A program made the position numbers and the translations under genes. Positions 1 to 7,881 of a stretch of 48,381 nucleotides of DNA are shown here, piece after piece. Every line of letters begins with the position of its first letter. Position 1 is the stretch's first letter. This DNA is from Paracoccus sp. IB05 (GTDB taxonomy: Bacteria > Pseudomonadota > Alphaproteobacteria > Rhodobacterales > Rhodobacteraceae): the NCBI RefSeq assembly GCF_016405985.1, contig NZ_JAEFCF010000040.1, positions 1 through 48,381 of the forward strand. The letters are read 5' to 3'. The notes under the pieces were generated by a model, which had not been told where the DNA came from, did no database searches, and saw only the letters and a list, made by a program, of their open reading frames with translations.

Positions 1-237
1 CATTCGATGAGCCGCCGCGGCAACTGCCACGACAACGCAGTCGCCGAGAGCTTCTTCAACCTGCTCAAGCGCGAGCGCATCAGGCGCAGAACCTATCGGA
101 TCCGCGAAGAGGCAAGGCAGGACGTGTTCGATTACATCGAGATGTTCTACAACCCGAAGCGCAAGCATGCGAGGAACGGGATGCTGTCGCCCGCCGAGTT
201 TGAACGAGAGCAGATGATGAGACGTGAAGGCGTCTAA
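1..237 (+). pseudogene. IS3-family transposase OrfB, C-terminal part (cut by window edge)
   Basis: The reading frame is open from the first base and encodes the end of the DDE integrase domain of an IS3-family transposase. The block SRRGNCHDNAVAESFF is typical of the family. Its Glu (about residue 16 of the visible part) would be the last acidic residue of the D,D(35)E triad. It is followed by the usual tail with FYNPKRKHARNGMLSPAEFE. The protein would cut and join the element ends. Only the last 78 residues are visible, so whether the full element is intact cannot be told; it is listed here as a partial gene, not as proven broken. The element end lies just downstream. Confidence 0.85.
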
Positions 238-255
238 GAAACTCGGGGCTATTCA
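230..255 (+). repeat. Probable right terminal inverted repeat of the IS3-family element
   Basis: The bases just after the transposase tail, ending in CTCGGGGCTATTCA, look like the right end of IS3-family elements, which end in CA and commonly carry this AACTCGGGG-type sequence overlapping the stop codon of OrfB. The left end is outside the window, so the match between ends and the target duplication cannot be checked. Confidence 0.5.
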
Positions 256-535
256 GTGCTGGATGAAACCAGCCTTGCAAATCTGGCCGACGGAAACCTG
301 CCTGACGTGGTGCGCCGCCTCAGCGAAGGGCCGCATTGCTGGCAATCCTGAACACTGCCGGCTTTGCGCCCCTACGATGACGGCTCCGGCAAAGCCCAGG
401 GCTCTGCTGTCCTGGCACTTTGCCCGGAAATCAGGCGCTCCGGCCTGAACAGTCGCAGAAAAACCCCCGCCCGCCCGAATCTGTGTTGCTGATTGCTAAC
501 AATCATCTATCTTTCGAGGAATCGGGGGGTCTTTC
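256..535. other. Intergenic region between IS end and gntR-type regulator
   Basis: About 280 bases without a convincing gene. It holds the leader of the GntR regulator, including a short inverted repeat at 490-505 (listed separately). Short open frames here lack family features and a ribosome binding site. Confidence 0.6.
490..505. promoter_or_regulatory. Candidate GntR operator (inverted repeat TGATTG-CTAA-CAATCA)
   Basis: A perfect 6-base inverted repeat with a 4-base centre lies about 30 bases upstream of the regulator start. FadR/FCD-type GntR regulators typically bind short palindromes of the TTGT/ACAA kind, and the core TTG-N4-CAA fits. It may mediate autoregulation. This is inferred from position and symmetry only. 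Confidence 0.4.
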
Positions 536-1192
536 ATGCTGTTCGAGAAAGTAAGTCTTACGGACCGGGCGATTTCGCACCTGCGCAACATGATTGTCGC
601 CGGTGAGCTTGTGGCCGGACAACGCCTGACCGAACAGGAGGTCGCGAATGCCCTTCAGGTGGCGCGCGGCACGGTGCGGGCGGCTTTTGCGGCCCTAGAA
701 ACCGAAAACCTGCTGGTCCGGCGCCCCTATGCCGGCTGGTCGGTGAAAGAGATCAACCCCGAAGTTTTGCGCGAGAGCTACCAGCTTCGCGGCGCGCTGG
801 AGGAACTGGCCGTCCGGTTGCTGGCCGGTTCCATGGATCACGACAAGCGCGACAGGCTGACCGAACTCGGCCAGCGGCTCAGATCGGCAGAGATGTCCGG
901 GGTCGCCGAGGATCGGGTCAAGGCCGATCTCGGGTTTCACAGTGGCATTGTGGGGCTTTGCGGAAACGGGCTTCTCAAACGGCAATATGAGGCGATCTCG
1001 GGCCATACCGAATGGCTCTATCGCTGGTCGGAGCTGAACTGGCCATCCCGGATCAATCTGATCGAATGGCATCAGCCGATGATCGACGCGATCCTCGCCG
1101 GCGATGCCGGGGCCGCAGTCAAAGCGGCGCAGGAGCATACAGACCGCAGCCTCAGCGACGATGAACGCGATCTGAACAATCAAAACAAATGA
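536..1192 (+). CDS. GntR-family transcriptional regulator, FCD (FadR-like) type
   Basis: 218 residues. The N-terminal winged helix-turn-helix spans about residues 8-70, with the recognition segment LTEQEVANALQVARGTVRAA. The FCD ligand-binding domain follows, and its usual metal/ligand residues appear as Asp131 and His135 (DLGFH), His179 and His201. Such regulators bind small carboxylates or amino acids and usually repress the adjacent operon. GAGG and a G-run lie before the ATG. The stop overlaps the region of the next gene, a solute-binding protein, so the regulator probably heads and controls the operon running to about 4967. The ligand is unknown. Confidence 0.9.
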   Translation: MLFEKVSLTDRAISHLRNMIVAGELVAGQRLTEQEVANALQVARGTVRAAFAALETENLLVRRPYAGWSVKEINPEVLRESYQLRGALEELAVRLLAGSMDHDKRDRLTELGQRLRSAEMSGVAEDRVKADLGFHSGIVGLCGNGLLKRQYEAISGHTEWLYRWSELNWPSRINLIEWHQPMIDAILAGDAGAAVKAAQEHTDRSLSDDERDLNNQNK

Positions 1193-1209
1193 CAACAGGG
1201 ACATATCAG

Positions 1210-2781
1210 ATGACATCTTTCCCTCTCACCGGCACACGCTCTGGCACACGCTCTGGCCTCAGCCGGCGCGGCTTCCTTGCGGCAGGATCTGCGCTTGGTC
1301 TCTTGCTGCCCCTTGGCATGGCGCGCGCCGAAAGCGCGGCGCCGGTCAAAGGCGGCGTGTTCAATCTGGGGATGGCCGGGGGCAGCACCGACAACTCGCT
1401 CGACCCGCGCGCCTTTACCCAGCAGGTGCAGCGGGTGATCGGGGTTGCGGTCTGCAACCAGCTGGTCGAGGTGCTGCCCGACGGCACGCTGGCGCCCGAA
1501 CTTGCCGAAAGCTGGGACAGCACCGACGCCATCACCTGGGTCCTGAAGATCCGCAGCGGTGTCACCTTCCACAATGGCAAGACACTTGATGCCGCTGACG
1601 TGGTCTATTCGGTCAATCTGCATCGCGGTGAAGACACGACCTCTGGCGCGAAATCCCTGTTCAACACGATCAGCGACATTCAGGTGACCGCAGCGGACGA
1701 AGTGACGGTGGTGCTTGACAGCGCCAATGCTGAATTCATGCGCGTCTTCGCCGATTATCACGCGATGATTGTGCCCGATGGTTTCACAGACTGGCCGAAC
1801 CTGACCGGCAGCGGCGGCTATCGGCTGGTCAGTTTTGACCCCGGCGTGCGGGCGGTGCTGGAACGCAACCCGGATTACTGGAAATCTGATCGCGCCCATG
1901 TCGATCAGGTGGTGATCCATGTGATCAATGACGGCACCTCGCGGCTCGCGGCGTTGCAAAGCGGCATGATCGACGTGATCAATCAGGTCGACCGCAAGGT
2001 CGTGCCCTTCATCCGCGACAACCCGAAGCTGGACCTGGTGCGCTCGCCCGGTGCGGTCCACTGGACCTTTATCTGCGCCGCTGACAAGGAACCGACCAGC
2101 AACAATCATATCCGCCAGGCGCTGATGTATGGCTGCGACCGTCAGGCGATGCTGGATCTGGTGATGGGCGGGCTGGGCTCGCTGGGGAATGATCACCCGA
2201 TCTCGCCCGACAGCCCCTATTACAATGCCGACCTGCCGCAGCGCCTGTTCGACCCGGAACGCGCGCAATTCCACCTCAAGGCCGCCGGGATGGAAGATTT
2301 CAGCATCGACCTCTATACGTCCGAGGCGGCGCTACCCGAAGCGATTGACCTTTCCATGGTCTATGCCGCCAAGGCCGGGCCGGCGGGCCTGAAGATCAAT
2401 GTGCAACGCCGCCCGGCGGATGGCTACTGGACCGACGCCTGGATGAAGCAGCCCTTCGCGGTGTCCAGCTGGCTGAACCGCCCGATCGACCAGACCTTCT
2501 CGCTGATCTATGGCACCGGCTCGTCCTGGAATGAAAGCTACTGGTCCAATGAGCGCTTTGATGCGCTGCTGGCCGAGGGCAAGGCCGCGCTCGATTTCGA
2601 CCGCCGCAAAGAGATCTATGGCGAGATGCAGGCGATCCTGCACAATGAGGGGCCGAGCGCGATCCCGGTCTTTGCCGATTTCCTCGATGCGAAATCGGTG
2701 CGGGTCAAAGGGTTCGAGCCAAGCAATGTCGCAGACCTCTCGGGCGACCGCATCATCGAACGGATCTGGCTGGAAGGCTGA
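1210..2781 (+). CDS. ABC transporter substrate-binding protein, family 5 (peptide/nickel/opine type), Tat-exported
   Basis: 523 residues from the chosen start. A twin-arginine signal (SRRGFLAAGS, followed by a Leu-rich stretch and MARA) exports the protein folded to the periplasm. The mature part has the SBP_bac_5 layout, with an early LVEVLPDGTLAPELAESW block and a central RNPDYWKSD block, typical of proteins that bind oligopeptides, opines or similar amines. An in-frame ATG at 1189 overlaps the regulator stop but has no Shine-Dalgarno; the ATG at 1210 has AGGGA eight bases upstream and is preferred. No permease or ATPase gene adjoins it, which is unusual. The next genes encode a deacylase and a PLP lyase, so an acylated amino acid is a plausible ligand (inference). 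Confidence 0.88.
   Translation: MTSFPLTGTRSGTRSGLSRRGFLAAGSALGLLLPLGMARAESAAPVKGGVFNLGMAGGSTDNSLDPRAFTQQVQRVIGVAVCNQLVEVLPDGTLAPELAESWDSTDAITWVLKIRSGVTFHNGKTLDAADVVYSVNLHRGEDTTSGAKSLFNTISDIQVTAADEVTVVLDSANAEFMRVFADYHAMIVPDGFTDWPNLTGSGGYRLVSFDPGVRAVLERNPDYWKSDRAHVDQVVIHVINDGTSRLAALQSGMIDVINQVDRKVVPFIRDNPKLDLVRSPGAVHWTFICAADKEPTSNNHIRQALMYGCDRQAMLDLVMGGLGSLGNDHPISPDSPYYNADLPQRLFDPERAQFHLKAAGMEDFSIDLYTSEAALPEAIDLSMVYAAKAGPAGLKINVQRRPADGYWTDAWMKQPFAVSSWLNRPIDQTFSLIYGTGSSWNESYWSNERFDALLAEGKAALDFDRRKEIYGEMQAILHNEGPSAIPVFADFLDAKSVRVKGFEPSNVADLSGDRIIERIWLEG
1231..1254 (+). repeat. Tandem duplication of 12 bases (GGCACACGCTCT x2)
   Basis: Two perfect adjacent copies lie in the polar region of the Tat signal peptide and encode GTRS twice. 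The reading frame is kept, so this is a harmless in-frame expansion. Confidence 0.9.
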
Positions 2782-2830
2782 CCGCCGCGCCAGGGGCTCC
2801 GGGCGCATCGCGTGCCGCCCGGACCGTTCC

Positions 2831-2852
2831 GGTGACCGGAAACCCGGTCACC
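2831..2852 (+). promoter_or_regulatory. Intercistronic hairpin after the binding-protein gene
   Basis: An 8-base perfect stem (GGTGACCG / CGGTCACC) with a 6-base loop sits between the binding-protein gene and the deacylase gene, with no T-run after it. Such hairpins often protect or separate the abundant binding-protein mRNA from downstream cistrons. Confidence 0.6.
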
Positions 2853-2874
2853 GTCCTCATAACCGGAGAACTGC

Positions 2875-3909
2875 ATGTCCCTCACCTCCGTCTGGTGTGA
2901 GCCGGACCTGACCGCCCAGGGGCGCCAGGTCGGCTGGATCCGTGTCGAGCATTCTGTCCATCGTTCCGCCTATGGCACAATCGCAATCCCTTTCGCGGTT
3001 TTCGCCAATGGCGAGGGACCGACGATCCTTCTGATGGCGGGCTCGCATGGGGATGAATATGAGGGGCAGCTGGCTCTGACGCGGCTAATCCGCAGCCTTG
3101 ATGTCAGCCGCATCAGGGGCCGGATCCTCGTTCTGCCGGCGGCAAATCTGCCCGCTGTTGTCGCGGGCCAGCGCACCTCTCCGCTTGATGGTGGCAATCT
3201 CAACCGCAGCTTTGGGGATCACTATACTGACACCCCAACCGGGCAGATTGCGGCTTTCATCGCCGAAGAGCTGCTGCCGCTGTGTGACGCGATGCTGGAT
3301 CTGCATTCGGGGGGCAGTTCGCTGCGCCATCTTTCCTGTTCCTATGCCGATCTGGGCTGTGATGCCGCGATGGCGGCCAGGACCTTCGCCGCGCTTGAGG
3401 CGATGAATGCGCCGCTGTCCTGGGCGCAGGCGGGGATCCCTGCCGCGCCGGTCGCCGGACGGGCGGCTTTGCGCAAAGGGGTCATGCATCTCTCGGGCGA
3501 ATTTGGCGGCGGCGGCGCGCTGAATGCCGCTGATCTGAATGTGGCCGAGCGCTGTGTATACCGCCTCCTCGACCATCTCGGCATCCTGGACCTGGCCGGG
3601 GAATGGCGTGAGGAGATCGCGACCCGCTTCGTCTTCAACACGCAGGCCCATTTCACCTATGCCCCGGGGGAAGGCGTGTTCGAGCCCCTGGCCGAGCCCG
3701 GCGATGTGGTGGAAAAGGGTCAGCCTGCCGGCTGGATCCACCGGCCGGAGCGCCCGGAAGACGCCCCCATCCCCTTGCATTTCACCAGCGACGGGATCGT
3801 CGCGGTGGTCCGCGCAATGGGGCGCTGCCTGCCTGGTGACTGCCTGTTCCAGTTGCTCGAGGAAACGCCGCGCGCGGCGGTCCTTGCGGGGATCAATGCG
3901 CTGCAATGA
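2875..3909 (+). CDS. Succinylglutamate desuccinylase/aspartoacylase-family zinc deacylase (DoeB-like)
   Basis: 344 residues, the usual length for the AstE/AspA carboxypeptidase-like family. Zinc ligands are visible: His58 and Glu61 in GSHGDEYEG and His144 in LDLHSGG. A substrate-binding NLNRSF block is at 108-113. The enzyme should hydrolyse an N-acyl amino acid to a free amino acid plus a carboxylic acid in the cytoplasm. The closest named relative by motif is DoeB, the N-acetyl-diaminobutyrate deacetylase of ectoine breakdown. No other ectoine genes (doeA, doeC, doeD, ectoine transporter) are visible here, so the substrate is left open. GGAG stands seven bases before the ATG. The next gene overlaps its stop (ATGA), indicating co-translation with the aldolase. 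Confidence 0.85.
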   Translation: MSLTSVWCEPDLTAQGRQVGWIRVEHSVHRSAYGTIAIPFAVFANGEGPTILLMAGSHGDEYEGQLALTRLIRSLDVSRIRGRILVLPAANLPAVVAGQRTSPLDGGNLNRSFGDHYTDTPTGQIAAFIAEELLPLCDAMLDLHSGGSSLRHLSCSYADLGCDAAMAARTFAALEAMNAPLSWAQAGIPAAPVAGRAALRKGVMHLSGEFGGGGALNAADLNVAERCVYRLLDHLGILDLAGEWREEIATRFVFNTQAHFTYAPGEGVFEPLAEPGDVVEKGQPAGWIHRPERPEDAPIPLHFTSDGIVAVVRAMGRCLPGDCLFQLLEETPRAAVLAGINALQ

Positions 3910-4967
3910 CTGATTTCCGGTCTGATAACAGCTGCCCGCCATCGCCGGAGCTGCTCGATGCCCTCGCGCCCGTGCTGCGCCAGGGTCATTCGCCCTATGC
4001 TGCGGATGAGATCACAAAAAGGGTCGAAGGCCGCTTTTGCGAGGTCTTTGACCGCGATCTGCGCTTTTTCCCGTTGTTTTCCGGGACGGCGGCGAATGCG
4101 CTGGCCCTGACACAGCTCGCGCCACGTTTTGCCGAAGTGATCTGCCATCGCGACTCCCATATCAATCTCGACGAATGCGGCGCGGTTGAATTCCAGTCGG
4201 GGGCCCGGCTGCTGCCGATCGGGGCGCGCGACGGCAGGATCTCGCCCGACGATCTGCCACCCCTTCATGACAGCCAGGATCCGCACCGGATGCGACCGGC
4301 TGTGCTCTCGCTCAGCCAGTGCACGGAACTGGGCACCGCCTACCGCGCCGCCGATATCCGGGCGCTGACCGGGCCGGCACGGGCGGCCGGGCTGGGCGTC
4401 CATATGGATGGCACCCGCTTTGCCAATGCGCTGGCGACAACCGGCAGCACACCGGCGGATCTGAGCTGGCGCGCCGGCGTCGATATCCTCTGTCTCGGCG
4501 CGACCAAAAGCGGTGCGCCCGGGGCCGAAGCGGTTCTGATCTTCAACCCCGATCAGGCCGCCGGATTTGACCGGCTGATGAAACGCGCCGGGCATCTGGC
4601 ATCGCGGCTCTGGTTCCTTTCGGCCCAGATCGAAGCCTGGCTGGAAAATGACCTCTGGCTGCGGCTGGCCGCGCATAGCAACGCCATGGCGAGCCAGCTT
4701 GCCGGTCTTATGCGGACCGCAGGTCACAGCCCGCTTTACCCGGTCGAAGCGAATATGCTGTTTTTTGCCGCCAGTGCCGGGCAGAGCGAGGCGCTGAACC
4801 AGGCCGGTTTCGCGCATTATCTCATTGCCCGGTCAGACGGGCAGACCGCGATCCGGCTGGTCACCTCCCATGCCACAACCGGTGCGGATATCGAACGGCT
4901 GGCGGCGGTGCTGCCCGGCATCCTCGGGCAAAGTGACAAGGTCTCACAAACCGCCGCCGCCATCTGA
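3906..4967 (+). CDS. Threonine-aldolase-family PLP enzyme (beta-eliminating lyase superfamily)
   Basis: 353 residues. The fold-type I PLP layout matches low-specificity L-threonine aldolases: FSGTAANALAL near residue 58, Asp168 in HMDGTRFANAL, and the Schiff-base lysine Lys201 in GATKSGA. These enzymes split beta-hydroxy amino acids into glycine and an aldehyde. Translation is coupled to the upstream deacylase (ATGA overlap), suggesting the deacylase releases a beta-hydroxy amino acid that is then cleaved. This pairing is inference. The 3' end overlaps the convergent AraC gene by 24 bases. Confidence 0.88.
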   Translation: MTDFRSDNSCPPSPELLDALAPVLRQGHSPYAADEITKRVEGRFCEVFDRDLRFFPLFSGTAANALALTQLAPRFAEVICHRDSHINLDECGAVEFQSGARLLPIGARDGRISPDDLPPLHDSQDPHRMRPAVLSLSQCTELGTAYRAADIRALTGPARAAGLGVHMDGTRFANALATTGSTPADLSWRAGVDILCLGATKSGAPGAEAVLIFNPDQAAGFDRLMKRAGHLASRLWFLSAQIEAWLENDLWLRLAAHSNAMASQLAGLMRTAGHSPLYPVEANMLFFAASAGQSEALNQAGFAHYLIARSDGQTAIRLVTSHATTGADIERLAAVLPGILGQSDKVSQTAAAI

Positions 4968-5837
4968 CTGACGCCAGGCGGTCGGTGACAGACCGACCAC
5001 CCGGCGAAATTCGCGGCTGAAATGATAGATGTCGCTGAAGCCGCAGGCCTCAGCGACCGCCGAGACCGTAACCCCCTGGCGCAGCAGCAGATCCTGAGCG
5101 CGCTGGATCCGCTGCCGCCTGAGCCAGTCGCGCGGTGTCGTCTGCAGATGCGCGCTGAACAGGCGGCGCAGCTGTGCCGCGCTCATCCGGGCTGTTGAAA
5201 CCATGTCTTCCGCCGTCCAGCGCAGCTCGGGGCGGGCGCCCATCGCGGCGATCAGGCGCATCAGCGCGGGCGGCAGACGGTCGCTTTCAAGTGCCAGTCT
5301 TTCGGCATTCAGCAATGACCAGAGTTCGCCGATCTGCCGGTTGATCAGCAGATCCTGGTTCGTGCCCCGCTCGCGCATCAGATCAAAGAGGCGGGAAAAC
5401 CAGTCGGCGACCGCCGCCCCGCGCGCGATCGGGATCCGCCCCGCGGGGCCGAACAGCAGGCGCATCATCTCTGTCGCCTCGGCCCCGGTGATGCGCAGCC
5501 AGTACAGCACCCAGGGGTCCTGTCGGTCGGCGAAATGGCCATGCGGCTGATCGCCCGCAATCACCGCGCAGGTCGAGGGGCCGATCCGGCGCAGCTCCTC
5601 GCCGATGCGGATCGTCCCCTGCCCTTCCCGGCAATACAGCAGATCGAATCCCGGCGAGGACAGCCGGCTGATCGCATAATCCGGGCCACAGATCACATGG
5701 CCCGCCCGGGCCACACGGGTAACTGCGCCGTCCCAGCGGGGATCGGGCAGCGTATGCAGGTTTTCGACAAAAACCGTTCGTTTTTCGCGGAGCGCAATCA
5801 TGCGCGTTTTGTACAAATAATTGATCTGAGAGTCCAT
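4944..5837 (-). CDS. AraC-family transcriptional regulator
   Basis: 297 residues. The N-terminal half is a cupin-like sensing domain (with GEELRRIGPSTCAVIAGDQPHGHF). The last ~100 residues carry two helix-turn-helix units (MSAAQLRRLFSAHLQTTPRDW and VTVSAVAEACGFSDIYHFSR), the AraC DNA-binding hallmark. It diverges from the dioxygenase and ribose-type transport operon across about 110 bases and most likely activates it in response to the imported compound. A second in-frame ATG at 5801 is possible; the upstream start is used because it keeps a plausible N-terminal arm. Confidence 0.9.
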   Translation of the reverse strand: MDSQINYLYKTRMIALREKRTVFVENLHTLPDPRWDGAVTRVARAGHVICGPDYAISRLSSPGFDLLYCREGQGTIRIGEELRRIGPSTCAVIAGDQPHGHFADRQDPWVLYWLRITGAEATEMMRLLFGPAGRIPIARGAAVADWFSRLFDLMRERGTNQDLLINRQIGELWSLLNAERLALESDRLPPALMRLIAAMGARPELRWTAEDMVSTARMSAAQLRRLFSAHLQTTPRDWLRRQRIQRAQDLLLRQGVTVSAVAEACGFSDIYHFSREFRRVVGLSPTAWRQSDGGGGL

Positions 5838-5947
5838 TTTAGAATGGCACCCGACAGGTCATAACCGCCACAGGAGGGGCCGCTGCAGCCATGGCGCGCG
5901 GTCCGGAGGATCGGATTTCATTTCGAAGACAGAGGGAGGGCCGGGTC
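5838..5947. promoter_or_regulatory. Divergent promoter region, araC-type regulator / dioxygenase operon
   Basis: This short stretch separates two outward-facing starts and must carry both promoters. An AT-rich patch lies at the regulator side. The bases ahead of 5948 contain a GAGGGAGGG ribosome binding site. I could not define -35/-10 boxes with confidence. Confidence 0.5.
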
Positions 5948-6709
5948 ATGCTCATGCCGACCAGGGACCAGCAGAACCGCTATGCGGAAGATGGCTTCTA
6001 TATCGTCAAAGGGCTGCTTTCAGCCGAAGAAGTCACCAATTTCCGGGACCACGCCCGCAAGCAGCTTGAAGAAGAGGCCCGCGAAGGCAGTGTCATGGCC
6101 AAGGGTGACCGCGATGGCAAAAGCACGCTTCTGAAGATGTGGAACACCGCTGGCGATGACAAATACGGGCTTCTGGCCCGTGACCAGCGCATGGTGTTGC
6201 AGGCCGAAGCGCTGCTGGGTGAAGAGAGCTATCTCTACAGCCACAAAATGACGATGAAACAGCCCCGCGAGGGCGGCGCCTGGGAATGGCACCAGGATTT
6301 CGGCTATTGGTACAACAATGGCTGCCTGCGCCCCGATATGCTGTCGATCTATATCTCGCTCGACAAGGCGACCAAAGAAAACGGCTGCCTCCAGGTGCTG
6401 AGCGGCACCCATAAGCTCGGCCGTCTGGATCACGTCCGCGAAGATGGCCAGACCAATGTGGCGCGCACCCATCTCGAGGCCGCCATCGAGCGCTACGAGC
6501 ATCTCTATGTCGAGATGGAAGCCGGTGACGCGCTGGTATTCCACGGCAATCTGCTGCACCGCTCGGATGCAAACAACAGCGACACCTATCGCTGGGGTTA
6601 CATTTGCTCTTATAACGCCGTCTCGAATGCGCCCTTCGCCCGTCTGCGCGAATATGGCAATTACGAAGAGATGAAGCCGGTTCCTGCCGGCAGCTTCATG
6701 GCTGCCTGA
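5948..6709 (+). CDS. Phytanoyl-CoA dioxygenase (PhyH) family Fe(II)/2-oxoglutarate hydroxylase
   Basis: 253 residues from the ATG that follows GAGGGAGGG. The iron facial triad is visible as His115 and Asp117 (WEWHQDFGYW) and His204 (LLHRSD); Arg215 (TYRWGY) would hold 2-oxoglutarate. The family hydroxylates an unactivated C-H bond in small metabolites, coupled to oxidative decarboxylation of 2-oxoglutarate. The ectoine hydroxylase signature is not present. As the first gene of a ribose-type ABC operon it is likely to modify the imported compound, or to start its breakdown, in the cytoplasm. An upstream in-frame start at 5891 would add 19 Arg/Gly-rich residues and is considered unlikely. Confidence 0.85.
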   Translation: MLMPTRDQQNRYAEDGFYIVKGLLSAEEVTNFRDHARKQLEEEAREGSVMAKGDRDGKSTLLKMWNTAGDDKYGLLARDQRMVLQAEALLGEESYLYSHKMTMKQPREGGAWEWHQDFGYWYNNGCLRPDMLSIYISLDKATKENGCLQVLSGTHKLGRLDHVREDGQTNVARTHLEAAIERYEHLYVEMEAGDALVFHGNLLHRSDANNSDTYRWGYICSYNAVSNAPFARLREYGNYEEMKPVPAGSFMAA

Positions 6710-6730
6710 CTTCGGTTCTCCTGAGCCATT

Positions 6731-6752
6731 ATGGCCCGCGACGGCGGGCCAT
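6731..6752 (+). promoter_or_regulatory. Intercistronic hairpin between dioxygenase and permease genes
   Basis: A perfect 9-base stem (ATGGCCCGC / GCGGGCCAT) with a 4-base loop lies between the two genes. No T-run follows, so it is more likely an mRNA-stability or attenuation element than a full terminator. Confidence 0.6.
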
Positions 6753-6801
6753 TCGCCATCCCAGAAAGGCCCTGATTGCGGCCATCCCGGAAAGGAAGCT
6801 G

Positions 6802-7815
6802 ATGACAGGATCTCTGGCACAGCCTGCCGCAAAAGCGGCAAAAAAGCGGTTCCTGCGGTTCGGCGGGCGCGAAACCGGCGTCGCGCTGGCCCTTTTGGTC
6901 ATGTGTATCGCGCTGACGCTGCTGAATGATCGCTTTCTCACAACCAATAATCTGCTGAATATCGGGCGTCAGGTCTCGCTTCTGGGGATCATGGCGGTCG
7001 GCATGACCTTCGTGCTCGCCTCGGGCGAAGTCGACCTCTCGGTGGGGTCGATTTATGCGTTTTGCGGCCTGGTGACCGGCATGGTGATCGTCGCCGGCTA
7101 CGGGCTTTTCGCGCCCCTGGTGCTGGGCATCCTGGCCGGGATTGTGATCGGCATTATCAACGGGCTTTTGTCGACCTATGGGCGGCTGCCCTCCCTGATC
7201 GCGACGCTTGGCATGTTGTCGATGGTGCGCGGTGCGGCGCTGATCCTGACGGATGGCCGCCCGGTCACCGTCAACGCCAAAAATGGCGCCGCGCCGGATG
7301 TGCTGGCGCAGTTCACCTTCCTTGGTCAGGGCTCGGTTGGCGGCATCCCGATGCAGCTTGTGTTCTTTGCCCTGATCGCGCTGGCGGGCTGGTTCCTGCT
7401 GGCGCGGACCTCGTTCGGCTTTCGCGTGCTGGCGGTGGGCGGATCGACCAAGGCGGCGCGCGTCTCGGGGATCTCGGTCGAGCGCGTGAAGATCGCAGCC
7501 TTCGCGCTGATGGGCGGCCTTGCCGCCTTTGCCGGTATCCTGTCGATCGCCTTCCTGCCCTCGGGCCAGGCAGGGCGCACCGGACTGGGGCTGGAGCTGG
7601 ACGTGATCGCCGCCACCATCGTCGGCGGCACCTCGCTTGCGGGCGGTGAAGGCACCATCATCGGCACCATCCTTGGTGTGCTGATCATCGGCGTGTTGCG
7701 CAACGGGCTGGTGCTGACCGGGGTTTCGCCATTCGCCCAGGAATTCCTGATCGGCCTCGTCATCGTCGTCGCGGTTGCCATCGACAAATGGACCATCCGG
7801 GAACGCCGGATCTGA
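6802..7815 (+). CDS. ABC transporter permease, ribose/xylose type (RbsC-like)
   Basis: 337 residues, mostly hydrophobic with about 8-10 membrane spans. It carries the BPD_transp_2 signature block (LLGIMAVGMTFVLASGEVDL, then SVGSI) and the late AATIVGGTSLAGGEGTI motif. It forms the inner-membrane channel for the adjacent ATPase and binding protein. The cytoplasmic N-terminus is Lys-rich. GGAAG precedes the ATG. It is the second gene of the dioxygenase operon. Confidence 0.93.
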   Translation: MTGSLAQPAAKAAKKRFLRFGGRETGVALALLVMCIALTLLNDRFLTTNNLLNIGRQVSLLGIMAVGMTFVLASGEVDLSVGSIYAFCGLVTGMVIVAGYGLFAPLVLGILAGIVIGIINGLLSTYGRLPSLIATLGMLSMVRGAALILTDGRPVTVNAKNGAAPDVLAQFTFLGQGSVGGIPMQLVFFALIALAGWFLLARTSFGFRVLAVGGSTKAARVSGISVERVKIAAFALMGGLAAFAGILSIAFLPSGQAGRTGLGLELDVIAATIVGGTSLAGGEGTIIGTILGVLIIGVLRNGLVLTGVSPFAQEFLIGLVIVVAVAIDKWTIRERRI

Positions 7816-7831
7816 ATGACCCCGATAGGGG

Positions 7832-7855
7832 CGATCATGCGGGAGGGCATGATCG
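7832..7855 (+). promoter_or_regulatory. Intercistronic hairpin ahead of the binding-protein gene
   Basis: A perfect 9-base stem (CGATCATGC / GCATGATCG) with the 6-base loop GGGAGG lies between the permease stop and the binding-protein ribosome binding site. The loop itself is a Shine-Dalgarno-like sequence, so the structure could hide or mimic a ribosome site. Confidence 0.6.
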
Positions 7856-7881
7856 AAAACAACAAAGAGGGAGGAACTCAG

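Noticed and set aside
2875-6709. Ectoine degradation/hydroxylation island (DoeB-like plus PhyH gene)
   Set aside because: The PhyH gene lacks the EctD signature and belongs to a different, AraC-controlled operon; no doeA, doeC or doeD genes are present.
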